The translations under genes were made by a program, and so were the position numbers. Shown one piece after another: positions 7,524 to 16,288 of a stretch of 64,000 bases of DNA. The stretch is from Sphingobium sp. BYY-5 (GTDB taxonomy: Bacteria > Pseudomonadota > Alphaproteobacteria > Sphingomonadales > Sphingomonadaceae): NCBI RefSeq assembly GCF_022758885.1, contig NZ_JALEBH010000001.1, positions 496,001 through 560,000 on the forward strand, given 5' to 3'. The notes below the pieces were generated by a model. The model saw nothing but the letters and a program-made list of their open reading frames with translations. It made no database searches and was not told the DNA's origin. Position 1 is the stretch's first letter. Each line of letters opens with the position of its first letter.

Positions 7524-10196
7524 ATGACCGCCATCGGACAGGACACCCTCGGCACGCGCGACACGCTTAATGTCGGCGGCAAGGACATTGCCTATTATTC
7601 GTTGAAGAAGGCCGCCGCGAAACTTGGAGACGTTTCGCGCCTGCCTTTCTCGATGAAGGTGCTGCTGGAGAATCTGCTCCGCTTCGAGGACGGCGTGACC
7701 GTCACCACCGACGACATTCAGGCGATCGTCAACTGGCAGAATGACAAGGGCAAGTCGGAGCGCGAGATCCAGTATCGCCCCGCGCGCGTGCTGATGCAGG
7801 ACTTCACCGGCGTTCCCTGCGTGGTCGACCTGGCCGCCATGCGCGACGCGATGAACGCGCTGGGCGCCGACGCCAGCAAGATCAACCCGCAGGTGCCTGT
7901 CCACCTTGTGATCGACCACTCGGTCATGGTGGATGAGTTCGGCACGCCCAAGGCATTCGAGGACAATGTCGAGCTGGAATATCAGCGCAATATGGAGCGT
8001 TACGACTTCCTGAAATGGGGTTCGAAGTCGCTCGATAATTTCAAGGTCGTTCCGCCCGGCACCGGCATCTGCCACCAGGTGAACCTGGAAAATATCGCGC
8101 AGGCCGTCTGGTCTTCGGTCGATGCCGATGGCGTCACCGTCGCCTATCCCGATACCTGCGTCGGCACCGACAGCCACACCACCATGATTAACGGTCTGGG
8201 CGTGCTGGGCTGGGGTGTTGGCGGGATCGAGGCGGAAGCCGCGATGCTGGGCCAACCCGTGTCGATGCTCATCCCCGAAGTCGTCGGCTTCAAGCTGACC
8301 GGCACGCTGAACGAAGGCATCACTGCCACCGATCTGGTGCTGACCGCTACGCAAATGCTGCGCGCCAAGGGCGTTGTCGGCCGCTTCGTTGAATATTTCG
8401 GCCCTGGCCTTGCCTCGCTGTCGCTCGCCGACCGCGCGACGCTTGCCAATATGGCGCCGGAATATGGCGCGACCTGCGGTTTCTTCGGCATCGACGACAA
8501 GACGCTGGATTACATGCGTCTCACCGGCCGCTCAGAAGAGAATATCGCGCTGGTCGAAGCCTATGCCAAGGAACAGGGCTTCTGGCTGGACGCATCGGCC
8601 GAGCCGGTCTTCACCGATGTCCTCGAACTGGACATGAGCACGGTCGTCCCGTCGCTCGCCGGTCCCAAGCGTCCGCAGGACAAGGTGATCCTCACCCAGG
8701 TCGATGACGTGTTCAATGCTGACCTGGAGAAGGTCTACAAGAAGGCCGCCGCCGTCCGCGTTCCCGTTGAAGGCCGCACCCACGATATCGGTGACGGCGA
8801 CGTCGTGATCGCCGCGATCACGAGCTGCACCAATACGTCGAACCCCGGCGTGCTGGTCGCCGCCGGTCTGGTCGCCAAGAAGGCGAATGAATTGGGCATG
8901 AAGCCCAAGCCCTGGGTCAAGACCTCGCTGGCGCCGGGTTCGCAGGTCGTCACCGACTATCTGGAGAAGGCTGGTCTCCAGTCGCATCTCGATGCGGTCG
9001 GCTTCAACCTGGTCGGCTATGGCTGCACCACCTGCATCGGCAATAGCGGCCCACTGGCCGAACCGATCAGCAAGGCGATCAACGGCAACGACATCGTCGC
9101 TGCATCGGTGTTGTCGGGTAACCGCAACTTCGAAGGCCGCGTGAGCCAGGACGTACGCGCCAACTTCCTTGCCTCGCCGCCGCTGGTCGTTGCCTATGCG
9201 CTGAAGGGCACCGTCACCACCGATTTCGTCACCACCCCGATCGGTCAGGGTAGCGACGGCCAGGACGTGTACCTCAAGGACATTTGGCCGACGAACGAAG
9301 AAGTCCGCTCGGTCATGGACGGTGCGCTGACCCGCGACATGTTCCAGAGCCGCTACGCCACCGTCTTCACCGGCGATGCCCGCTGGCAGGCGATCGATGT
9401 CACCGGTTCGGACACTTACACGTGGCGTGCCGGTTCGACCTATGTCGCCAACCCGCCCTATTTCGATGGTCTGACCATGACCCCGGCGCCGGTCACCGAC
9501 ATTGTCGAGGCGAAGCCGCTGGCGATCTTCGGCGATTCGATCACCACCGACCACATCTCGCCGGCCGGTTCGATCAAGGCGTCCAGCCCCGCGGGCAAGT
9601 GGCTGAGCGAGCATCAGGTCAGCCAGGCCGACTATAACAGCTACGGTTCGCGTCGCGGCCATCATGAAGTCATGATGCGCGGCACCTTTGCCAACATCCG
9701 CATCAAGAATCTGATGTTGGACGGCGTCGAAGGCGGCATGACCCGTTATGACGGCGAAGTCATGCCGATCTACGACGCAGCGATGAAACACAAGGCGGAC
9801 GGCACCCCGCTGGTCGTCATCGGCGGCAAGGAATATGGCACCGGATCGTCGCGCGACTGGGCGGCGAAGGGCACCAACCTGCTGGGCGTCCGTTCGGTCA
9901 TCGTCGAAAGCTTCGAGCGTATCCACCGTTCGAACCTGGTCGGCATGGGCGTGCTGCCGCTCCAGTTCAAGAATGGCGATACCAAGGACACGCTTGGCCT
10001 GACGGGCAACGAGACCTTCACCATCCAGAATGTCGCGGGTTTGAAGCCCCGCCAGGACGTGGATGTGATCGTGAAGCGCGCCGATGGTTCGACCTTCACC
10101 TTCACCGCGCTGTGCCGGATCGACACGATCAACGAGCTGGAATATTTCCTGAACGGCGGCATTCTCCAATATGTGCTGCGTAAGCTCGCCGCCTGA
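7524..10196 (+). CDS. acnA: Aconitate hydratase AcnA
   Basis: This 890-residue [4Fe-4S] enzyme of the TCA cycle converts citrate to isocitrate and matches the usual AcnA length. Visible hallmarks are [30 protein letters not shown], the first cluster cysteine in [17 protein letters not shown], the second and third in [14 protein letters not shown], and the swivel domain motif [16 protein letters not shown] with the catalytic Ser. The reading frame is open further upstream, but family alignment supports ATG 7524 ([15 protein letters not shown]), with GAGGAGA 11 nt before it. It is a single-gene unit with its own terminator. Confidence 0.96.
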   Translation: MTAIGQDTLGTRDTLNVGGKDIAYYSLKKAAAKLGDVSRLPFSMKVLLENLLRFEDGVTVTTDDIQAIVNWQNDKGKSEREIQYRPARVLMQDFTGVPCVVDLAAMRDAMNALGADASKINPQVPVHLVIDHSVMVDEFGTPKAFEDNVELEYQRNMERYDFLKWGSKSLDNFKVVPPGTGICHQVNLENIAQAVWSSVDADGVTVAYPDTCVGTDSHTTMINGLGVLGWGVGGIEAEAAMLGQPVSMLIPEVVGFKLTGTLNEGITATDLVLTATQMLRAKGVVGRFVEYFGPGLASLSLADRATLANMAPEYGATCGFFGIDDKTLDYMRLTGRSEENIALVEAYAKEQGFWLDASAEPVFTDVLELDMSTVVPSLAGPKRPQDKVILTQVDDVFNADLEKVYKKAAAVRVPVEGRTHDIGDGDVVIAAITSCTNTSNPGVLVAAGLVAKKANELGMKPKPWVKTSLAPGSQVVTDYLEKAGLQSHLDAVGFNLVGYGCTTCIGNSGPLAEPISKAINGNDIVAASVLSGNRNFEGRVSQDVRANFLASPPLVVAYALKGTVTTDFVTTPIGQGSDGQDVYLKDIWPTNEEVRSVMDGALTRDMFQSRYATVFTGDARWQAIDVTGSDTYTWRAGSTYVANPPYFDGLTMTPAPVTDIVEAKPLAIFGDSITTDHISPAGSIKASSPAGKWLSEHQVSQADYNSYGSRRGHHEVMMRGTFANIRIKNLMLDGVEGGMTRYDGEVMPIYDAAMKHKADGTPLVVIGGKEYGTGSSRDWAAKGTNLLGVRSVIVESFERIHRSNLVGMGVLPLQFKNGDTKDTLGLTGNETFTIQNVAGLKPRQDVDVIVKRADGSTFTFTALCRIDTINELEYFLNGGILQYVLRKLAA

Positions 10197-10218
10197 TCGG
10201 CTGACGCACCGGATTAAG

Positions 10219-10254
10219 GAAAAAGGCTCCTTCCCTATGGGAGGGGCCTTTTTC
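10219..10254 (+). terminator. Rho-independent terminator of acnA
   Basis: An AAAAAGGC / GCCTTTTT stem encloses a smaller CTCC...GGGAGG pairing and ends in a T-run about 22 nt after the acnA stop. This is a canonical intrinsic terminator. Confidence 0.85.
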
Positions 10255-10362
10255 TTTGCGCGACCCTCCCGGCCTGGCCAGAGAGGATAGCGATTATTTT
10301 CGTGCGCCAAGAAAGGCTGGGGTGGCGGGCGGCTATGGGATTGTCTACCGTTCGAATCAGCA

Positions 10363-11064
10363 ATGAAGAGAGCGTTGATTGTCCGTCATGTGCCGCGCGA
10401 AGGAGCGGCGGGGTATCTCCAGCCGATCGAGGCGGCGGGCTATCATATTGACCGTATCGACGTGGCCAGCCCGGATTTTGCGGGCGTTGACCTGTGTGCG
10501 CCCGACCTGCTCATCATGATGGGCGGCCCGATGGGTGTCTATGAACAGGAATTGCACCCCTGGATTCCCGTGCAGATCGCAAAGCTGGCGATGCGGCTGG
10601 CGGCGGACAGGCCGACGCTTGGGGTTTGCCTGGGCAGTCAGATGATCGCGGCGGCGCTGGGTGCGCGCGTCTATCCGGGCGGGCAGATGGAGCTGGGCTT
10701 CGCGCCGGTGCGCATGAATGGAGCGGGTGCGGCCTCACCGTTGCGCCATATCGATGGAGTGCCTTTGCTCCACTGGCATAGCGACACGTTCGACCTGCCC
10801 GACAATGTCGAACTGCTGGCGTCCACGGACATATATGCACATCAGGCCTTTCGGCGCGGCGCCAATCTGCTGGCGTTGCAGTTCCACGCGGAAATGGGCG
10901 AAGATCCGCGCTTTGAGGATTGGCTGACCCATTTCTGGGCTGATCTTGATGTGGCGAAGCAATGCGTCATCGCCTTGCGCGGGGATCATGATGCGTACGG
11001 CCCCGGCGCGGTAGCGGCGGGGCGGGCCATGATCGGCGAATGGCTGGCTACGACTAAAGTATAA
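10363..11064 (+). CDS. Class I glutamine amidotransferase (GMP synthase-like domain)
   Basis: This 233-residue stand-alone GATase1 protein has the nucleophile elbow PTLGVCLGSQMIAAALG (Cys near residue 88), HWHSDTFDLPDNVELLAS, and the His-Glu pair in ALQFHAEMGEDPRFEDWL. This is the pattern of type 1 GMP-synthase-like glutamine amidotransferases that release ammonia from glutamine or act on gamma-glutamyl compounds. No partner synthase is adjacent, so the acceptor is unknown. The start at 10363 follows from family alignment (MKRALIVRHVPREGAAG); no strong Shine-Dalgarno is seen. Confidence 0.85.
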   Translation: MKRALIVRHVPREGAAGYLQPIEAAGYHIDRIDVASPDFAGVDLCAPDLLIMMGGPMGVYEQELHPWIPVQIAKLAMRLAADRPTLGVCLGSQMIAAALGARVYPGGQMELGFAPVRMNGAGAASPLRHIDGVPLLHWHSDTFDLPDNVELLASTDIYAHQAFRRGANLLALQFHAEMGEDPRFEDWLTHFWADLDVAKQCVIALRGDHDAYGPGAVAAGRAMIGEWLATTKV

Positions 11065-11117
11065 AGGGCGATGGTTGTGGCTTGATCTTCCCATCGTCTT
11101 TCTATTAACTCCGACAA

Positions 11118-12488
11118 ATGATGAGGATGAACTGGAAGGCCAGCCGCCGCGACATGCTCGCGGGCGGTGTGGCGGGGCTTGCGGCTGCCGGCATGGCGCG
11201 CGCGGGGGAAACGCAACCGGGCAGGGGCGTGACGCAACTCGCGCCGCGCCCACCGATGGGATGGAATAGCTGGAACAGCTTCGCCACCACTATTACCGAA
11301 GCGCAGGCCCGCGAAACCGCACGGATCATGGCGGACAAGCTGCTGCCCTATGGCTACGACATCTTCACCGTCGACATCCAATGGTATGAGCCTGAGGCGT
11401 CGAGCTACACCTATAATGCCAAACCCAAACCAGCGATGGATGCCTATGGCCGGATGATCCCGGCGCCCAACCGTTTCCCCTCCAGCGCGGGCGGCAGGGG
11501 CTTTACGGCGCTCGCCAAGGAGGTTCACGCGCTGGGCATGAAGTTCGGCATCCATGTCATGCGCGGCATCCCGCGCGCGGCGGTGGAGCAGAATCTGCCG
11601 ATCCTGGGTACGAAATATCGCGCGGCCGACATTGCCGACAGGAACAGCATCTGTTTCTGGAACCCGGATATGTATGGCATCGAGATGACGCGACCGGGCG
11701 CGCAGGCCTATTATGACAGCATTTTCCGCCTCTATGCCGACTGGGGCGTCGATTTCGTCAAGATGGACGATATGAGCCGCCCCTATGACGCCCATGCACC
11801 GGAGATTGAGGGCGCGCATCAGGCGATCCAGGCGACCGGCCGGCCGATCATCCTCAGCCTCTCGCCCGGCGAGACGCCGGTGATCCGCGGCGATCAGGTC
11901 CGCCGCTTCGCGCAGATGTGGCGCATCTCCGACGATTTCTGGGACGACTGGAAGATGCTGGAGGCGCAGTTCACCCGGCTGGAAAACTGGACGCCCTATC
12001 GCGGTCCCGGTTCCTGGCCCGATGCCGACATGCTGCCGCTCGGCCGGCTGGCGCTGGGCGCGCGCGATACGCTGTTCACGCCCGACGAGCAGCGTACCTT
12101 GATGACGCTCTGGTCGATCGCGCGCTCACCGCTCATCATGGGCGGCGATCTGCGGCATCTGGACGCGCCCACGCTGGCGCTGCTCACCAATCGGGAAGTG
12201 CTGGCGGTCAATCAGGCCAGCAGCGACAACCGCCCGCATTTCGTGGACGATGGCGGGCGCATCTGGTCGGCGAAGGTCGAAGGGGGCGTGGACCGCTATG
12301 TCGCCCTATTCAACACCGGTGACAAAACGCGCGAAATCGGCATCAAACTACGTGACCTGGGCATAACCGGACCGGTCGCGGTGCGCGACCTGTGGGAGGG
12401 CAAACCGCTCGGCCAACAGGCGGAGCGGATCGCGGCGATGCTGCCCCCTCATGGGGCAGGATTATATCGGGTGAGCGGGGCTGCGTGA
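11118..12488 (+). CDS. Glycoside hydrolase family 27-like (alpha-galactosidase type), Tat-exported
   Basis: This 456-residue protein begins with a twin-arginine signal (KASRRDMLAGGVAGLAAAGMARA) and continues with the GH27 hallmark PPMGWNSWNSFATTITEA. The TIM barrel contains VDFVKMDDMSRP, where Asp217 is the likely nucleophile, and RISDDFWDDW, where Asp272 is the likely acid/base. A C-terminal beta-sandwich follows (about 370-456). GH27 enzymes release terminal alpha-galactose or related sugars. This member has an unusual MSRPYD after the nucleophile in place of the usual Cys-rich substrate loop, so the sugar may differ. The start follows the Tat signal. It may be functionally linked to the downstream beta-helix protein. 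Confidence 0.85.
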   Translation: MMRMNWKASRRDMLAGGVAGLAAAGMARAGETQPGRGVTQLAPRPPMGWNSWNSFATTITEAQARETARIMADKLLPYGYDIFTVDIQWYEPEASSYTYNAKPKPAMDAYGRMIPAPNRFPSSAGGRGFTALAKEVHALGMKFGIHVMRGIPRAAVEQNLPILGTKYRAADIADRNSICFWNPDMYGIEMTRPGAQAYYDSIFRLYADWGVDFVKMDDMSRPYDAHAPEIEGAHQAIQATGRPIILSLSPGETPVIRGDQVRRFAQMWRISDDFWDDWKMLEAQFTRLENWTPYRGPGSWPDADMLPLGRLALGARDTLFTPDEQRTLMTLWSIARSPLIMGGDLRHLDAPTLALLTNREVLAVNQASSDNRPHFVDDGGRIWSAKVEGGVDRYVALFNTGDKTREIGIKLRDLGITGPVAVRDLWEGKPLGQQAERIAAMLPPHGAGLYRVSGAA

Positions 12489-12603
12489 CAATGCCCCAGC
12501 GCCCGTCTCTGAAATGCTATGCGGCGCATAGTAAAATAGGGTAAATCACCATATCCTTCCGGTGCGTCGATGGCGTGCGCCGAAGCGAAAGGAATGGGTT
12601 GTC

Positions 12604-13650
12604 ATGGAGATACTCACTCGTCGTCGCTTCATGGCCGCCACGGCCGCATCGGCGGCGGCCATGCCCCAGATGCTTCGTGCCCAGATCAGCGGCCAGAGTC
12701 GAATCATAGGCCAAACCTTCGTCGGCACCCGCAGGCCGGATGGTTATGGCACGGGCGGGGGCACGGCGATCATCGGGCAGAGCGATCTCTTGATCCGCGA
12801 TTGCACTTTCCGTGATCTGGGGGACGGCGCGCTGCTGTTCCAGGAACCGGCCAGCAATATCGTCATCGAGGATTGCACGATCCACAATTGCTATCGCTTC
12901 ATCAAGGACTGGTCGCTGACCCATCCTGATCCACCCGCGCCGCTGACCAGTTTCACCATACGCCGGGTGCAGGCGGATGCGCTGATCCGCGGTTTCATGC
13001 GGATAATCTATGGATCATCCCGTGGTGTGATTGAGGATGTGGTGGTGCGGGGCAATGGTCACTGCAACAATGATTCCGTTGGCTTCGCGCTCGACGACAG
13101 CGTCAATGACGTCGTTTATCGGCGGGCGCAGGCGCATAATTTCATTGAGGCCAAGCGCGACGCCGATCGATATTGGCAGGGTGACGGCTTTACCGATGAA
13201 CGGGGAAACCGGAATATTCGCTATTATAGCTGTACGGCGACCAACAATACGGACGGCGGTTTCGATACGAAATCGGCTGGCGTCTTTCTGGAAAACTGCC
13301 TGGCCAAGGGCAACAAGCGCAATTATCGGCTATGGAATAGCGGACACCTGAAAAATTGTCGCAGCGAAGACCCGATCAAGCGTGGCGGCACGGGGGAGAC
13401 GGCGCATTTCTCCTTCTTTGGCGAGACGGGGCCGACCTATGTGCTGGATCGGCCGGTCGTCCGCGCGGCGGCGGGCAACAGCGCTCCGGTCTTCTTTTTC
13501 CAGACGACCAAGCCCGCGTCCATCGCCATTTATGACGCCGATATCCATGCGCCCGATGCGACGTTGATCGTCGTTGACGGGCCGCAGCCGTCCATTCACT
13601 GGTATCCCGCGCGGCCGCAGCAGAAAATAGTCGTGAAGCAGAATCGGTAA
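12604..13650 (+). CDS. Tat-exported right-handed parallel beta-helix protein
   Basis: This 348-residue protein has a twin-arginine signal (TRRRFMAATAASAAAMPQMLRAQ) and then repeated short beta-rungs such as SDLLIRDCTFRDLGDGALLF, SNIVIEDCTIHNCY, NRNIRYYSCTATNNTDGGFD and AGVFLENCLAKGN. This is the pattern of right-handed beta-helix (pectate lyase-like, NosD-like) proteins. Such folds are used by polysaccharide lyases and some hydrolases. No catalytic residues can be named with confidence. ATG 12604 is set by AAAGGA 10 nt upstream and by the Tat motif. It follows the GH27-like gene after about 115 nt, so the two may act on the same polymer. Confidence 0.75.
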   Translation: MEILTRRRFMAATAASAAAMPQMLRAQISGQSRIIGQTFVGTRRPDGYGTGGGTAIIGQSDLLIRDCTFRDLGDGALLFQEPASNIVIEDCTIHNCYRFIKDWSLTHPDPPAPLTSFTIRRVQADALIRGFMRIIYGSSRGVIEDVVVRGNGHCNNDSVGFALDDSVNDVVYRRAQAHNFIEAKRDADRYWQGDGFTDERGNRNIRYYSCTATNNTDGGFDTKSAGVFLENCLAKGNKRNYRLWNSGHLKNCRSEDPIKRGGTGETAHFSFFGETGPTYVLDRPVVRAAAGNSAPVFFFQTTKPASIAIYDADIHAPDATLIVVDGPQPSIHWYPARPQQKIVVKQNR

Positions 13651-13707
13651 GGCGATTTCGGAACTGGTGGCATTACCTGTCGGCTCCGAAACCGCGGCAT
13701 GGTTCTG

Positions 13708-15366
13708 TTATTTCCGCGTGGCGGCGCTCTTGTCGCGTACAGCCTTGAACTCCGACCCCGGCTTCCATTCCGGCCAGCGCGTCGAGTTGGCGAGGTCGCG
13801 ACCGATGTCGAGCATCAGGTCGATATCCTGCGCCGCGCCGTCCAGCTTCCATGTCTCGTCCACCGCGTCGCAGGCCTGATGATAGCATTTGCCGGTATAG
13901 GCATCGACCCAGGCCTGGCCCGCCGTGCGGCCGCCATCGACCAGGTCGGATGCGCCTGCAATGCCCATCATCAGCAGGACGGGCACGCCGCGCTTGGCCA
14001 TGGAGAAATGATCGGCGCGGTAGAAGAGGCCGCGTTCGGGCAGGCTTTCCTGCGTCACCACGCGGCCTTGCGTCGCCGCTGCCTTCGCCAGATCATCCTC
14101 CAGCGTGTCCTGCCCCTTGCCGACCAGGATCACGTCCTTCGCCTTGCCCGCAGTCTGGAGGATGTCGATGGTGAGGTTGGCGACGGTCTTGTCGAGCGGA
14201 TAGACGGGATTGACGGCATAATATTCGGAGCCGAGCAGCCCGCGCTCCTCCGCCGTCCAGGCGGCGAACAGGATCGAGCGGTCAGGGGCCGGGCCGGCCT
14301 TGAACGCGCGCGCGATTTCGAACAGCGACGCGATGCCCAGCGCGTCGTCATTGGCCCCGGCGCGATAGATGCGTCCCTGCGCGTCGGGCGCGCCCTTGCC
14401 ATAGGCGTCCCAGTGCGCGCCATACATCACCGTCTCGTCGGGCCGCTTCGCACCGGGGATGCGGGCAAGGACGTTGGCGCTCTGCACCACTTCCTGCGTT
14501 ACCGGGAAGGCGGCGGAGAAGGTGGCGCCTTTCAACGCCACCGGCTTGAACGCCTTCGACCGGGCCTGCTTGCGCAGCGCGGCAAGATCCAGTCCTGCGC
14601 CTGCGAACAGCGCCTTGGCGGCTTCTCCCTCGATCCAGCCCTGCACGGCCAGGCTCGTCACTTTGTCCGGCGCGCGAACCAGGTCGTAATTCTCGCCGCC
14701 GGGGCTGACCACCACGTTCCAGCCATAGCCCGCGCCCGGCGTATCATGGACGATCAGCGCGCCGATCGCGCCGCGCCGCGCGGCTTCCTCGAACTTGTAG
14801 GCCCAGCGGCCATAATAGGTCATGGTTCGTCCGCCGAACTTGCCCACGGCGTCCTCGCCCTTCACCGCCTCGAAATCGGGGTCGTTGATAAGGAAGACGG
14901 CAATCTTGCCCTTCAGGTCCACGCCCTTGAAATCGTCCCAGCCACGTTCGGGTGCGGACACGCCATGGCCGACGAAGACCAGAGGCGCCTTGTCCACGGC
15001 GACATGATCCCTGGGCTGGAGGGTGGAGAGATAGACCTGTTTGCCGAAGGTCCAGGGCGTTGCCGTTCCACCCTGCGCTACGTCCAGCGCTTCGGCCTTG
15101 CCCAGCTTCGTATGGAGTAGCGGCACCGTCTGCACCCACTGTCCGTCCGGACCGCCCGGCTCCAGCCCCAGCGCCTCGAACCGGGCGACCAGATAGCCGA
15201 TCGTCCGTTCCTCACCGACTGTGCCGGGCGCGCGCCCTTCGAACAGGTCGGAGGCAAGGGTGCGGACCGACTGTTCAAGACGTGCCGGTTCGACAGTCTG
15301 GGCGTGAACGGGAAGGGTGGCGGTCAGGCCAAGGGCCAGGGCAAGGGCAAGGGTGCGTATGGTCAT
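13708..15366 (-). CDS. M28 family peptidase with PA domain, exported
   Basis: This 552-residue protein begins with a signal peptide (MTIRTLALALALGLTATLPVHAQ). A PA-type insert lies at about residues 130-230 (LVFVGHGVSAPERGWDDF, then GKIAVFLINDP). The M28 zinc-aminopeptidase catalytic domain follows: MYGAHWDAYG (metal-binding His and Asp), GANDDALGIASLFEIARAF (bridging Asp), FAAWTAEERGLLGSEYY (general-base Glu) and FYRADHFSMAKRGVPVLLM (His ligand). All key residues are visible. The role is periplasmic or secreted removal of N-terminal amino acids from peptides. It stands alone behind a repeat element that follows the GST gene. Confidence 0.93.
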   Translation of the reverse strand: MTIRTLALALALGLTATLPVHAQTVEPARLEQSVRTLASDLFEGRAPGTVGEERTIGYLVARFEALGLEPGGPDGQWVQTVPLLHTKLGKAEALDVAQGGTATPWTFGKQVYLSTLQPRDHVAVDKAPLVFVGHGVSAPERGWDDFKGVDLKGKIAVFLINDPDFEAVKGEDAVGKFGGRTMTYYGRWAYKFEEAARRGAIGALIVHDTPGAGYGWNVVVSPGGENYDLVRAPDKVTSLAVQGWIEGEAAKALFAGAGLDLAALRKQARSKAFKPVALKGATFSAAFPVTQEVVQSANVLARIPGAKRPDETVMYGAHWDAYGKGAPDAQGRIYRAGANDDALGIASLFEIARAFKAGPAPDRSILFAAWTAEERGLLGSEYYAVNPVYPLDKTVANLTIDILQTAGKAKDVILVGKGQDTLEDDLAKAAATQGRVVTQESLPERGLFYRADHFSMAKRGVPVLLMMGIAGASDLVDGGRTAGQAWVDAYTGKCYHQACDAVDETWKLDGAAQDIDLMLDIGRDLANSTRWPEWKPGSEFKAVRDKSAATRK

Positions 15367-15382
15367 GCCCGTGCCTTAGATC

Positions 15383-15440
15383 ATTTTCTAGTCAGGTGAA
15401 ATCACCTGACGACTCGGAAAATGCGTTAAACCAAAAACTT
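15383..15440. repeat. Dispersed nested-hairpin repeat, copy A
   Basis: This intergenic copy has an outer stem ATTTTC/GAAAAT and an inner stem TCAGGTG / CACCTGA (15392-15398 and 15403-15409), followed by GACTCGGAAAATGCGTTAAACCAAAAACTTAGAG. It shares its layout and the GCGTTAA..CAAAAA tail with the copies at 53051 and 61940. It lies between the GST stop and the M28 start. Confidence 0.75.
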
Positions 15441-15479
15441 AGAGTGGTGGATCCGATTGCATCGGATCCACCACTCTAA
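15439..15479. terminator. Long perfect hairpin, possible terminator of the GST gene
   Basis: A 19-bp perfect stem (TTAGAGTGGTGGATCCGAT and its complement) with a 3-nt TGC loop lies downstream of the GST gene. There is no long T-run on the minus strand, so a terminator role is inferred. It may instead be part of the adjacent repeat. Confidence 0.55.
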
Positions 15480-15506
15480 CCCCCTGATCTCGCCGGGGAA
15501 AGCGCT

Positions 15507-16163
15507 TTAGAATTCGGTTTCGAGTTCGATCAGTTCGTCCGGCTCCGCCCGTGCCGCGTCGATCCACTCGCGCATCAGCGGCCAGCCATTGATCGTCTGG
15601 CAATAGGCGGCGGATTTCTGCGTCAGCGGGACGGCGTAGGACAGGAAGCGCTGCGCCACCGGCGCGAACATGGCGTCGGCTACCGTGGGCCGATCGCCGA
15701 ACAACCAGGGACCGCCATAATTGTCCAGGCATTCGGCCCAGATCGCCTCGACCCGTTCGATATCGGGCCGTGCGCCGGGAAAGACCGGGAAGCGTGCGTG
15801 TCGCACCTTTAGGTTCATCGGCAGGGCGGAGCGCAGATTGGCGAAGCCCGAATGAATCTCGCCCGATACCGACCGGCAATGGGCGCGGATGATCCGGTCG
15901 GCGGGGTACATGCCCGCATCCGGATATAGCTCATGCAGATATTCGGCGATGGCCAGCGTGTCCCACACGCCCGCCCCTTCATGGGTGAGCCGTGGCACCA
16001 GCACGGAAGGGGACAGCAGCAACAGTTCGGCCCGACTTTCCGGATCGTCGAGCGCAATCAGCTTTTCGACGACCTGTAATCCTGCAAGGCGGCAGAGCAG
16101 CCAGCCGCGCAGCGACCAGGAGGAGTAATTTTTGCTCGAAAGTGTGAGTTCCGCGACAGCCAT
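15507..16163 (-). CDS. Glutathione S-transferase family protein
   Basis: This 218-residue cytosolic protein has a GST-like N-terminal thioredoxin-fold domain (LTLSSKNYSSWSLRGWLLCRLAG, then SPSVLVPRLTHEGAGVWDTLAIAEYLHELYP) and an alpha-helical C-terminal domain with GPWLFGDRPTVADAMFAPVAQRF. The cis-Pro (VP) and the SAI-like DTLAIAEYL element are in the expected places. The substrate is unknown; related sphingomonad proteins are annotated as GST-like detoxification enzymes. A strong Shine-Dalgarno (AGGAGGG) sits about 6 nt before ATG 16163. It is divergent from the PHA depolymerase gene. Confidence 0.9.
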   Translation of the reverse strand: MAVAELTLSSKNYSSWSLRGWLLCRLAGLQVVEKLIALDDPESRAELLLLSPSVLVPRLTHEGAGVWDTLAIAEYLHELYPDAGMYPADRIIRAHCRSVSGEIHSGFANLRSALPMNLKVRHARFPVFPGARPDIERVEAIWAECLDNYGGPWLFGDRPTVADAMFAPVAQRFLSYAVPLTQKSAAYCQTINGWPLMREWIDAARAEPDELIELETEF

Positions 16164-16204
16164 GGCAACCCTCCTACTTCAGGCGAGCGTCACATTTATG
16201 ATGA

Positions 16205-16213
16205 TGCAGTGCA
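16205..16213. promoter_or_regulatory. Possible PhaR-type operator TGCAGTGCA
   Basis: The palindromic TGCAGTGCA lies in the 125-nt gap between the divergent GST and PHA depolymerase genes. TGC-rich palindromes near phasin and PHA genes are bound by PhaR in other alphaproteobacteria. The match is short and unproven. Confidence 0.3.
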
Positions 16214-16288
16214 ACACAAAAAGCCTGTATAGCCTTTTGGCAAAAGACCGATTCGGTAACGGGTTCAGCATAAGGCACATTTGCGATC

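Noticed and set aside
8532..10310. 592-aa frame antisense to acnA
   Set aside because: AcnA is unambiguous on the plus strand with all Fe-S cysteines; the opposite frame is low-complexity GC shadow.
13699..15120. 473-aa plus-strand frame over the M28 peptidase
   Set aside because: The minus-strand peptidase has a signal peptide and all metal ligands; the plus frame has no recognisable domain.
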